The position numbers and the translations under genes are program-made. Shown in pieces: positions 1 through 10,922 of a stretch of DNA of 64,000 nucleotides; the first letter of the stretch is position 1, and the number at the start of each line of letters is the position of its first letter. The stretch lies in contig NW_014577072.1 in assembly GCF_000485595.1 (NCBI RefSeq), positions 219,233 through 283,232 of the forward strand, given 5' to 3'. This stretch comes from Priapulus caudatus. Taxonomy: Eukaryota > Priapulida > Priapulimorpha > Priapulimorphida > Priapulidae. Below the pieces are notes generated by a model. It saw nothing but the letters and a program-made list of their open reading frames with translations, did no database searches and was not told the origin of the DNA.

Positions 1-2782
1 ACCTGATATTATCTTGGAATTTGTACCCGTGCATATGCAGGCATATAAATGATTGCAAGACACATCTTACGTTTAAATTGGTCTTAAATCGTTCGTCTGA
101 TGGATTTCTTTTCTTCTCTCGTCTCCCACATAATATTGTCGTTGCAAATTGCACGGCATAATAACAGCGAAGGACCAGTGCTGTTACAGTTCATGAGCCT
201 GTTAGGCAACGTTATTTTTGTTCATAATTTAGTAGTAGAGAATATTAAATCAACAGGGGAAGCACAGCTCATGTCTGTAGTGAAGAGGAGTGTAAACAGA
301 GCGGCTGCCCTTCGTAATCAAGGACTATATAGGACTGCTATCTCTACTCTAAGCCATAGACCAGATGTCAAAACCAGCCGACCATTCTTGTGCCAACATA
401 CGAGGCTATCTATCACATTCGTGTCAGCGTGCTATCCAAGATCATGAAGAGAAAGACTCGATAAGGTGTGCAAAAAATCACCAACACCCAGATACGGCGC
501 GTGGCAAAGTTGACAGAGATGTGCAGCGAGTACACCTAGAGGTGATAAAGATGATATGCGGGCGGTTTTTCTATTGCGCCGTAACAGCTATTTTACTGTT
601 CCGTTATCTGTTATTTTTCGCACCATCTGCTAACGGTTCATCTCGTTACGCGTCGGTAGCCAGCAAATAGCGTGCGATGGCGTGTTTATCTCCAGCACCC
701 GCGAGCGATGCGCAATTTACACGGATCAGACATGTACGAGCTACGCAGTGACGTTGCTCTGTCTGTCTATAAACATCGATAGGCTTATTGATGCACACGC
801 TTGCGTTGATGAAGATGAGGTTCGTGATAACGAATCGATTTCAATTCATTTCTTATCTTCCGTGCAAAGTCTGCATAGCTAACGAAAGAGGTAATGATCT
901 CGCGTCATAGAAGTTTCCGTTCTGTGTTGGTTTGCCGTTCACAGCTTGCTAGTTACCCTGATTAAGCTGTCGTCATATCAACTTGGATGCACATGGGATG
1001 CTTAACTAACGACTGGGAAGAAAATAGCGCACGCTATCCATGTTTCTCCTGTAGGAGACCACAGGTGTCCAGTGTGTGCTTGAAATGCTGGTAAGGGGGT
1101 TCCGCCGCAACCATAGATCACTTATCTGCGACTCGTGTGTGGCAGAGTCGTGCTTTTAATTGATGCCAGCGCGTCTCATCAATCTCGAATTAAATAGAAA
1201 AGATGTACGAGGGACGGATCGTTCAGGAAAGGTGTAATGAATCGGTCTTGCATTGTGTGCTCTCTAAGAGGAACAGACGCAAGTGCTTGAGTATGCAGCG
1301 CAGTATTACGAGTGCTAGCGGACACGCGGCTGTCGGCAAGACAAGACTACGTCCATACGCGCGGATGCTTACATGAATGCGCCCATTCTCGAGCGTACTT
1401 TGTGAAACTTAATGGAAAGATGGAGATTATTGATGGAAAGCGTTTCTCTTTGTAAAGTCGAAGGTTTGTTTTCTTTGTGAATTGATCACCCTGGTCGATT
1501 TGCGGCGGCGACTGTCACATCTGGATGAGATTCCATCACGAGAGGGAGAGCATGCAGCTTCACAATGTGAACGCATTTTCTCGCAGCTCGTGAGCGCCAG
1601 TCGCCTCGCAGCCGCGTTGTCAGAACACGGAAGGCCCTTTCTGCTTTGCCGTGGTATGCATTTCCATTTCGTTTTCCGCCGGCCGAGAGTGCTTATAGAT
1701 TCCGGCTGCCTGACGTTGGACGTTCGCTGCTGCGCGCATTTACCACCGTGGTTATCTGGGGGATTAGTGAACGTGTTTGACAGATGTCACAGCGTAGCTA
1801 CTAGAAATCGTTACCGTATTTGTGCTGCTCACAGGTAGGTGGTGCGGTAATCTAGACGTCATCATTTTGTCAACGCGCGCAAACGCGTAGCCCATATATG
1901 TATGTATAGGCGCCGAACGTATCGCGCCTGTCGTTAAACTATCATATATTTATGCTATATCTGAAAGGTGCAACCTAGTATATGATGAAATATTTTTTTA
2001 GTATAACGCCATCGGTGAATGTACCGAGTGGGACGGAGTAATGAATATTGCACGAGCCTCGTTTCGTTTGGGTGCGTTTTGTTGGCCTATTGTTCATCGC
2101 GAGCAAATTCGCCTCTGTTATGGCCTTGAATGAATAAACAGCGCTAAGTTGTCTTTGATATGAGCGCACAGGGCTTAGCTTCCTGAGCGAATCGACGAGT
2201 ATAATAAATATCTCTCTATGTGGTGATAATCGCACGCATGTATTATTCACCGGCGAGCGGCTACATCATGACCAATGTTCTATTTTGCTAGCGCTTTAAA
2301 TTTTAACGCTATTTGTTATTCATTATTTCCTGTTTGAGTAAGGAAGAGCGGCTTTGTATTCGGCTGTTGCCATCAGGCGATGATCATCACTACGGTGACG
2401 ATACCTGTGCTATTGTGCTGGGCGTATAATGAAGTTAGATGCGTCATCGTACACAAATTAGTGCGATGTGTAAAAACAAAACTGCCAGCTATGCGCTGGA
2501 CATTAGCAGCATAGCATTCTCGCACCTCTAGTAAAGACCATGCCTATCTGCATGTTGGTACTATTACGCCACGCTCGGTGTGCAAGGGGCAGGTATAAGA
2601 ATTAATTCGTACTGGATGAGCTCTTAACGAGTAATTTGTTTAGATTATTAATACTCAATTGCATTTTTACATGTTAGGGATTATCACTGTGGACAAATTC
2701 ACAGACACTCTGGACAACCAGTTGAACAACACGTAATATCATGTGCGGAGAGATGTCTTATGGTCTTTATTTCGTTTTACAG
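1..2782. other. Upstream or first-intron DNA, no gene recognised
   Basis: No exon, RNA gene or long repeat is recognisable here. The next exon begins at a splice acceptor (TTCGTTTTACAG, ending at 2782) with a split codon, so at least one upstream coding exon must exist. Vertebrate MDS1-EVI1 and PRDM16 begin with MRSK-type residues. I looked for a matching start in these 2.8 kb and saw none, so the first exon is probably left of the window and this is probably intron. The short open frames show no family resemblance. Confidence 0.5.
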
Positions 2783-3192
2783 ATGAAGAAGGGACTGAAG
2801 AGGAGTATGCTGATGTTGATCAACTCACACGAGACAGTGACAACCATTCCCCACCTGACGTCGCCAGGACAGCTCCGGCAACAACGTCGTTTGCGTCCAT
2901 CTTTCCCTTCTTTCCACCAGTGACAGTTACGCCGCACGTCAACATGGAGATGAAGCCACAGTTTCCTGTCGCTATGGAGAGGCAGCAGATTCCAGTATCC
3001 ATGGCAATGCCAAAACAGGCCATGTACATTCCAGACCAGATGATGTTACCAGAAACACTCGAATTTCGTGAATCTCGTATGTCTGGAAATCTCAGCGTGT
3101 GGGCAAAAGTAAAGATAGATAGAGGTCAGAAGTTTGGACCTTTTTCGGGCATTCTCAGACCAAACCCAATGGATCCAATGTGTGCATGGGAG
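2783..3192 (+). CDS. prdm3/16: PRDM3/16 exon: N-terminal linker and first half of the PR domain
   Basis: The exon has a strong acceptor (TTTTACAG|AT) and a consensus donor (GAG|GTAAGT). It enters with two bases of a split codon and leaves in phase 0 after a Trp-Glu pair. It opens with an acidic stretch (EEGTEEEYADVDQ), then a Pro/Met-rich region with IPDQMMLPETLEFRES, equivalent to the vertebrate YIPDDIPIP...FELRES segment. The early PR-domain signature follows: VWAKVKIDRGQKFGPF, then DPMCAWE, against human VWAKRK...GERLGP and GWE. The PR domain is a SET-related fold. No in-frame ATG precedes the acceptor, and the first internal Met is at NMEMKPQ, so this is an internal exon and the true N-terminus lies elsewhere. 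Confidence 0.93.
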
Positions 3193-3354
3193 GTAAGTTC
3201 TATTATTCTACCACCTTTGTGTTTGTTGTTATGCCATTAAACGTTTCCTTGTTATAGCGTGCATATTAGTAGAGGCAAGTAGCCTCTACTGCATGTGTGT
3301 AAAATACAGTACAACGAAATCGCAATATAGAGTTATTCACGTGATGGATATACC

Positions 3355-3556
3355 TGTGCGTGCGTGCGTGTGTTCGTGCGTGCGTGTGCGTGTGCGTGTG
3401 CGTGTGCGTGTGTGCGTGCGTGTATGCGTGTGTGTGTGTGTGTGTGGGCGTTTGCGTGTGCGTGTACGTGTGCGCGTGTGCGTGTGCGTGTACGTGTGCG
3501 CGTGCGCGTGTGTGCGCGTACGTGCGTGTGTGCGTGTGCGTGTGCGTGTACGTGTG
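3355..3556. repeat. (TG/CG)n microsatellite
   Basis: About 200 bases of alternating purine-pyrimidine GTGC/GTGT repeat lie about 160 bp downstream of the intron-1 donor. Such tracts can adopt Z-DNA. Long open frames across it on both strands are low-complexity artefacts. Confidence 0.95.
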
Positions 3557-5548
3557 GCCACGCGAATCCGGGAGTTGTTACGCTTTAGAGATCACCAACA
3601 AGAGGTCTAGCCCATTAGCGTATAAATATTTATCTTCATTGCTAAAAAGTATTAGCTCTTTTTCTAAACAACACGGGCACTGCTATAAATACAGATATTG
3701 TCCTAAAGTTAAAATTCAAAACAATTTGCACTAAATCACTGCGGATGCTCGATCATCACAAGTAAAAACTAAAGTAGTTATATAAGTTATGCGCTTCGTT
3801 GCTTTACCTATATGTTGGTTTGCTGTACGCAGATGTGTGTACCTGTGCGAATTGTCTCAGCGCGAAATATATTGATCTGTTACTGGCGCGATAAAAAATG
3901 AAGAGGGCAAAACAAAACGGCTAATGCGATAATCGGTCTAACACAAATTCCATAATTTATTACTGACGGTGATGAAATGCGGAGACCAATTTAATGCACT
4001 ATGTGGACACATTTTATGTATATGTAGATGACACGTAATCTACGCAAGCCAGCAAGATTAGTCGTTTAAATATATTATTCACTGGGCAACTACGCTGACC
4101 GTGTGTATAATGGGAAAATTTCGTCTGTGAAGTGTGAATCTACTTGTAATGACAGTTTAATTGTCGTAGCTTGATGATGACATGGTAACAGGCGTGTTGC
4201 TTTCTAGCTGTCAGTAAAGTTACCTGAAATCGTTTTCATCACAACCATGCTTAATTACTATGTGCTGAAAGTAACATGGTTGTTTTTAATACATTAACAT
4301 TTCTTTTTACCGCGTGTAGTTTACGGGAATACACTATAAATATGATGGAAGATCTACCTGCTTGTTAATCGGAAAGGTTTGGCCGTACCGATGCGGCCTC
4401 AGTAGTTGACACAACGTGATCGGGGTAAGGTTGTTACGGAGACGCCAGGTGACAGAATTATTCAATTACTCGGCAAATATCGCACGTGACCTGCGCCTGA
4501 CAGGGTGCAAAACTCAGAATCACCGCAGATAATGTGATAGCGCTGTCTTCCCAGCGGATTCATTACGAAGGAAAATTGTGCTTTTGTTGTTGAATTACGC
4601 GGCAGATTAACGCGGGAGCGCACTGATGAGTCTATTGATGGGCGCGGGTCACAGATAATTGAGACGCACTTACAATTAGGCTGATCTCCGCGCTCAGATT
4701 GTGTCAGATCGGCGGAATATTGTCGCAGACATCCAGGTTAATCAGGCCGTGGCGACCGTGATTGTAAAGCAGGCCTTGAGAAAGCCTCCACCCTCCCCTC
4801 ATCCCTCCCTCCCCTCCCACAAGTGCGTCAGCAGCAACGCCGGGTCAAACAAATTCGTTTTGCATCATAGCGGCAGCTTAATGAGTCGCTGCGTGCAATG
4901 CATTAGTCTCTCGCGATATAACACGTCCGCGCGCGTGTCCTTCGTGTTTACCTGCAAACCTCTCTCTACCTGCGGGCAGAAAAAATCGCGCAAAGGTGCA
5001 TTCAGCACCCGGGGAACGGCTGGCGAGCAGCTCGGATTTGGAATCGCGGCGGGGTCCATTACAGCGCTGTTTGTGCACAGATAATCCTTTCTGCGCGGCG
5101 TCTCACGCTTTCTGAATGTCTCTCGCGTGTCCACTGTTGCGCCCTGTGTGAGAATGCAGCTGATAAAACAGCGCACAACAACGCTGACCGCTGCTCTCAC
5201 TGCAACGGCGGCGATTTCTTGTCCGTAACCATTCAAGTATCTTTGAAAGTTTCGACGCACAGGAATTCCGGACGCTTTCAACAAGCATTTAGCAGATGAG
5301 GATCAGCTCTGGACCAGCAGAGTGAAGGTTTCAAGTGGATGGGGGGCGAATAGAGCGCTGGGGCAGAAGGCGAGATTTTTGTATCCGGCGCCTCTGAACC
5401 ACGTGCCGCGTTTCTGATCTACATAATTGCGCTAAATTTGCGGGTCGATGAATTTCAGATTTTAAATGTCGTCCGTATTTCGTATAGTCACTCGTTCTTC
5501 TCACGTGTTATAATTAGTCGTAATTAGTGTGCGATAGGTGCAGAGATC
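3557..5548. other. Unique intronic DNA, no gene seen
   Basis: This is non-repetitive sequence of mixed composition. The only distinct structure is a C-run cluster at about 4791-4818 (six runs of three or four C), which would allow a G-quadruplex on the minus strand. Open frames around 4865-5284 have no recognisable domain. Confidence 0.6.
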
Positions 5549-5549
5549 C

Positions 5550-5584
5550 GTGCGTGCGTGCGTGCGTGCGTGCGTGCGTGTGTG
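5550..5584. repeat. (GTGC)n microsatellite
   Basis: A nearly pure CGTG tetranucleotide tract of about 35 bases. Confidence 0.9.
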
Positions 5585-6204
5585 CACGCTCCTGCTAATG
5601 ATTGCGGCGCTTGTTTTCTTGACAGTAGTTTTTTCTGTTATCATGCGAGCCGCATTTGCGAAAAATCGGCCTATATATGTATATATTATCGTCAGCAGAT
5701 GGTAATGCGCTGCCATTTGGCATTGAGAATGTACAATGTCGCGCGTGTAAAAACCCCAAGCAGTGCATATATTTTGCGCATATGCATACTGGCTGATTCG
5801 GTAAGGCCAGCAACTAATGAGATTTTCGGTTTGTTAATTAGGTTTACATACTGATTTTCAATATGACACCTGGTTTGGGTGAGTTTCTTGCTGTCTGGCG
5901 GAGATTGAATGATATGAAAAAGCTCGGCTGATGTCAATGAGCCGTCATCATCATCCTCATTATAGCAGCGTAATTACCTGCCGCTCGCAGATGTTTCACG
6001 TGCTACGCAGAGGTTTCGTGATATTCCTGGCCGCGCGCGCGCGCTCGCTCTCTCGCTCTCTCGATCTCCACCCCCTTCTCTCTGTCATCAACGTTCAAAC
6101 AAATATCTCATTTCACCACCGCCTCTCTTTTGACACCGTTCGATCAATGACGAGGTTAGTCTGCTCGTCAGCCCCCTCCCACCGCAACATCCGCGTGCAC
6201 ACCC

Positions 6205-6275
6205 GTGTGCTGTGTGTGTGTGTGTGTGGTGTGTGTGTGTTGTGTGTGCGTGCGTGCGTGCGTGCGTGCGTGCGG

Positions 6276-6315
<40 letters not shown>

Positions 6316-6420
6316 TGTGTGGTTGTTGTGTGCTGTGCGTGCGTGGCGTGCGTGCGTGCGTGCTGTGCGTGCGTGCGTGCGTGTGTGTGTGTGTGTGTGC
6401 GCGCGCGCGTGTGTGTGGGG

Positions 6421-6451
<31 letters not shown>

Positions 6452-6470
6452 ATGTGTGTGGAGGGTACGC
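6205..6470. repeat. (GT)n/(GTGC)n microsatellite
   Basis: A compound tract of GT and GTGC repeats with short interruptions. All long open frames here, which read as Cys/Val/Arg/Ala or Thr/His/Arg strings, are repeat artefacts. Confidence 0.95.
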
Positions 6471-6554
6471 GCGTACGTGCGCCTGTCTGTGCGTGAGCAC
6501 GCGCGCGCCTGTGCGTACGTGCGCCTGTCTGTGCGTGAGTACGCGCGCGCGTGT
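6471..6554. repeat. 42-bp tandem duplication inside the GT-rich tract
   Basis: Two copies of a 42-base unit beginning GCGTACGTGCGCCTGTCTG follow each other, with GCGTACGTGCG starting again at 6555. The copies differ at only a few positions. Confidence 0.85.
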
Positions 6555-7048
6555 GCGTACGTGCGTGTATGCTCTGTTTGCTGGCTGACCCGCGACGGCA
6601 TTGCGTGTCGATCAGCGAGACGAGCTTGCTGCACGCCGCAGCCTCCCCCAATATACGCCTGCTAAAATTCACCACACTAATGAATTGATAAACCGCTGCT
6701 AATGAAGTTGCGAATAATCCGCACAAGTGCAGATGTTTTGCGTAGTAGAATATAGATTCAATGCTCGCGAGTCGCGGTTCTGTAATTTAGTAAAGATTTC
6801 ACATTTCAGTAAATTGATTAGAGGCGCACTGCCCCTATTAATTCCCTCATTATCAATTACTGTGTATAATTGCATATAAATTGTGTGCATTAGTAAACGT
6901 TAGCGCCTAAATGTAATTGAACTGGTAGTTAAGTGCCAACGCTGCGAAAATATTGTAGTTGGATTAACTTGCAAGTGTACCAACCGATGTTATATCACAG
7001 TATATATATAGGAACTGTGAAGCAACTGTGGCGTAACAAGGATATATA

Positions 7049-7810
7049 TCAAGAGTACATAATAGAGAAGAGTATGACACCGTTTTAACAGCGTTTTGCA
7101 TAGTTTTCAACTTGTAAATATTCTATCAATATGTGAATAAATATATTCAAACTTTACCTTGTTTTCGTCTATGATTCTCTCTTAATCATAATATTATGAC
7201 ACCACCAATTTATCTGAAAATCGTCTGTGTTCTTCAAAAAAGTTATTTGAATACGACACGGTTTCACACAGTTTTCCCAAACGAGCGCATGTGTTCGGCG
7301 TAAGTTTATTATGGGATTAGTGTTCTATTGTCTATGACGGAACGCTGGGGGCTGCTGGGGAGATTAGGCATCGAATTGTATTCAACGTGTAGCGTTTCCA
7401 GCGTGCTAGAAATAAATGTGTGCTCACGGCGAGCTAGCAGCTGATTTTAGCTGTGTTGCCATCGTGTTCCTGATGATAAGAAAGCGAAAAAAGTGCTGTT
7501 ACTGTGCTTACATAATATCCCTAACAGCCCCCAGCGTCCCGCAGTTACAACCTGGTGCTGCCGCCGCATATCAACATGAGCCGAATACATGCGAACGTTT
7601 GGGAAAACTGTGTGAAACCGTGTCGTATTCAAAGAACTTTTTTGAAAAACACATACGATTTTCAGGTAAATTGGAGGTGTCATATAATTAAGGGAGAATC
7701 ATAGACCAAAACAAGGTAAAGTTTTAATATTTTTATTCACATAATATTGATAGAATATTTAAAAGTTGAAAACTATTCAAAACGCTGTTAAAACGGTGTC
7801 ATACTCTTGA
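7049..7810. mobile_element. Foldback element, about 762 bp, with arms of about 300 bp
   Basis: The left arm (about 7049-7360) and right arm (about 7519-7810) are inverted copies of each other with a modest number of mismatches and small indels. Shared landmarks are TATGACACCGTTTTAACAGC, ACTTTACCTTGTTTT, GAATACGACACGGTTTCACA and ACGCTGGGGGCTG. The outer ends are TCAAGAGTA and TACTCTTGA, flanked on both sides by TATATA (7043-7048 and 7811-7816), which may be a target duplication. The left arm carries a 17-bp insertion just inside its end. The roughly 160-bp centre has no coding capacity, so this is a non-autonomous element. The ends match those of the small hairpin elements at 15231, 15437 and 31155. 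Confidence 0.85.
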
Positions 7811-8333
7811 TATATATCAACGCACGAATATGGAATATGTTATGCTTGCGTGCGTGCTTGCGTGGGTGTATGCTAGTGCGCGTTCGAGTGCGCGTGATGG
7901 CAGCAATGTATGTGTGGAACGCTCAGGTAGAATATCTAGCATTCCTATTATACGAATGAAATGTAGAAAGCGTTGCTTGCAAATCGATTTGCCCGTGGAG
8001 GTACTAATGAATCTCAATTTACTGTCATGATTTGACATCGGTAACCCGGCCGATTGGCCTAGACAATATTTAGCGGAGATCGAGAACCTCTGTGTTCCCT
8101 TTCAGACCATCTGCCCACTCTGCTCCCCCGCGTAGGCCTGCGTGAAAACGAAGCCTTTTCCGCTTTCTTTAGTCGAAGGGATCGGCTGCTACCGTCTACG
8201 TCGTAAAATGCACTGTATAGTAGTGTTTGCTTGGTGGAAAGCTATTCTTGTTTTGGTATAGATTCATATTACAGACGTGTGAATTTTTATTATAGATTAA
8301 ACTATTTTAGCGTAACTGTACGCGAATGCGCTC

Positions 8334-8611
8334 AGGCCATCCTTAAAGAATTATGTTTGCTGTCCTCCGACCGACCCACGAAAATAGCCGCAACCCCCAA
8401 TTTTTTTTGACATTTTGGGTTCCATATTTTTATTTTATTTTATTTTTTTACATTTTTTATACTTAAGACTGAAACACAAAGCATGTGTGGCAAACATGAG
8501 GACAGACTTAAAATAACTATTATGCCTCACAAAAAAAATTATCTACCTACCTACCCACTAAAAAATCATGGGTCGGGGGACAGCAAACATAGAATTTTTT
8601 AATGATGGCCT
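8334..8611. mobile_element. MITE-like element with TIRs of about 40 bp
   Basis: The left end reads AGGCCATCCTTAAAGAATTA, then TGTTTGCTGTCCTCCGACC. The right end reverse-complements to AGGCCATCATTAAAAAATTC, then TATGTTTGCTGTCCCCCGACC. The interior is A/T-rich with homopolymer runs and no coding potential. A target duplication is not clear. The superfamily was not determined. Confidence 0.75.
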
Positions 8612-9781
8612 CACATATGAGAGAGATAACTCGGAGAGAAACAACGTGGCTGGACTTAGCTAGGACTTAACACTAGGACGCTTACCAGCAGCTACAGCTA
8701 ACTCCACAAATTGTGATTTAACATGACCAAGAGAAAATGGACGATATAACAAGCAGAAACAAATACGGTGCCGTAAGCCGTGTCAATAAATTACGATCAT
8801 CTAGGAATAAAATTACTATTGCATACGAATGACTACTATCCGTGAGACCTGTTTGTAAGCCACTGTTCAATTATTCACGTCAAATAGCACTTATAAAGTC
8901 TTCGTGATATCGTATATGCGTGCTCGCGTAAACCTTTCAACTAACTCGACCATTAATATTATAAATAATAAATATCAAGTTTCGGATAATTAATTAGCTG
9001 TCCCAGATAACCCCATCGCACACAACAACATGTTCACATACGCGCACACACCGGCTTCTCGGACCAGCAGCAGTCTTTCACTTGGTGTTTCGTATCTATC
9101 TGTTACTAATTCTGTTGCGTAAAATGGACCTCCCGAGTAAAATGGCAAGCTATCTCAAAAATTATCATGCTGGAGCATTCATCATGTCGACGCTATAAAA
9201 ATATGAAATCGTTTGTAATTCGGTCGTGGCGTGCTTCAGTGCCTTCTGTCTTCCTATGAAATCCGCTGCTGCCAGATTGCCCACACTGCTCAGTTGGCAG
9301 GTATCAGATTGCGGTCATTTGTATGCCGCTCAATTTCGCCACTTTTGGTGTCATTTGTTCACGATTACTGGTCAAATAAGCCATATTAGAACGATCGGCA
9401 GAACTGCCGACTATTGATCATAACGCGCGATATGATGTCATCTTCGCATATGACACGCGCTTGGCCAATTTTGTCTGTGGACTTCGGGCCCATTTGGCAT
9501 TTATCTGCTCATTGTGGCCAGGTTATTAGGCCAATTTGTGCCACTTCTCTTGAGTTGCAGCGTGCAGGCTACGTCGCGGGCACGTGTAAAAACATTGCCG
9601 TCGTGCGACGTGACCGGCGCCCGGTGATTTTGTCGTTTGATCATCTACGATGGATTCTGTCGAAAACGCCGCGAAATGTCGCACCTCGGTATGCTAATCT
9701 CACAGTGCGCTTTCCGTCGTTGCCTGCAGCTTGTGCGTGCCGATGATCGCGATTGTGCGTGTTGTGTTGTTACAGCCTGTT
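8612..9781. other. Unique intronic DNA, no gene seen
   Basis: Mixed-composition sequence without recognisable repeats. Short open frames at about 9226-9746 look like chance, with no domain, splice context or compositional signature. Confidence 0.55.
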
Positions 9782-10058
9782 CTGCTAGCATCTATGAAAA
9801 ATACGACATACGCATATATACGCTCTCCTATGACACTATTTGTCATAGGAAGATTCTTCCTATGACAAATATTGTTGTATGTGTTGTGCGCATCATAGGA
9901 GTCTACGAGCGCTATTATGAACGCAAACAGTGAATTTCAGCTGTAAACCGGAACGAAGTTGACTCGCCAATATTTGTCATAGAAAGAATCTTCCTATGAC
10001 AAATAGTGTCATAGGAGAGCGTATATGCATATGTCGCATTTGCCATAGATGCAAGCAG
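9782..10058. mobile_element. Nested inverted-repeat element, 277 bp
   Basis: The left arm 9782-9856 (starting CTGCTAGCATCTATG) and right arm 9986-10058 (ending CATAGATGCAAGCAG) are inverted repeats of about 73-75 bp, nearly identical through GCTCTCCTATGACACTATTT and GTCATAGGAAGATTC. Inside them a second inverted motif, TTCTTCCTATGACAAATATT versus AATATTTGTCATAGAAAGAA, is repeated, so the whole unit is a palindrome within a palindrome. No coding capacity is seen. Confidence 0.8.
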
Positions 10059-10756
10059 AACATGTTGCAGCAGCATTCTTACGCGCTCGCCTCATTCGAA
10101 GCGAGTTGCGCGTTTAACATGAGGTGTGTGTCGGGACGTTGTTGACGCTACCTATGTAAGATCCTGTCCTCGCATTGACGCTGTAGTCTCTTTAGTTTAC
10201 GCTCGCCGTGTTCTAATGGTTAGTCTGGTGAACATGACGCCCCGCAAACCGAGCTCCGCTTGCAAATCGTCATCAAGTGAGCGGCAAGTGCGCGCGATTA
10301 AGGGGAGAATTTACGAGCCGCTCTAATACAGAAAGACAGCTACCTCGATCATCATGAGGTCTAACTTGGTAATGGCTTCATTCGAGGCTTGCTGTGTGTG
10401 CCATCGAACAATAAATAAGCACCATAATCACATTATATCCTGTGTGAATTACGGCAGCAGCACGGAAACGGTCATTGTCGGATTAAATTAAAGTTTATAG
10501 GATCAGAGTAAACACGACATTATTGCTCTTCCTGCAATAAACCCGGGGGATTCTATGCAATCAGAGCTCACCAGCGCCTCAATCTTCACCTGATGCGGAT
10601 TTTATGATTACACAACCACATATTTCCTTTGACGAATTGCCCATGTTTATTCAGTAAGGGGTTTCCATGTTCGATGCGTCAGTTGCCTTCAGCTGTGTTG
10701 CGTGTGTGTATATATGAGAGACACTGTGGCAGGGCGGCCATGTTTGTTCGTGCGTG
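10059..10756. other. Unique intronic DNA, no gene seen
   Basis: Non-repetitive intron sequence. No exon, RNA gene or mobile element was recognised. Confidence 0.5.
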
Positions 10757-10922
10757 CAGGCGTGTCCGTCTGCGTGTCCGTGCACGTGTGCGTGCGTGCG
10801 TGCAGGCGGGTCCGCGTGTGTGTCCGTGCACGTGTGCGTGCGTGTTTGCGTGCGTGCGCGCAGGCGTGTCCGTCTGTGTGTCCGTGCACGTGTGCGTGCG
10901 TGTTTGCGTGCGTGCGCGCGCG
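10757..10922. repeat. GC/GT-rich minisatellite
   Basis: Three tandem units each begin with CAGGCG (at 10757, 10803 and 10861) and contain TCCGTGCACGTGTGCGTGCG. Unit lengths are 46, 58 and 62 bases because the internal TGCG runs vary. Confidence 0.85.

Noticed and set aside
2741-2923. ATG at 2741 as the start of the PRDM gene
   Set aside because: It is in a different frame from the PR-domain text, and a strong splice acceptor at 2782 explains the exon start.
6088-6726. 212-codon minus-strand frame of Thr/His/Arg
   Set aside because: It is the complement of the GTGC microsatellite; low complexity and no domain.
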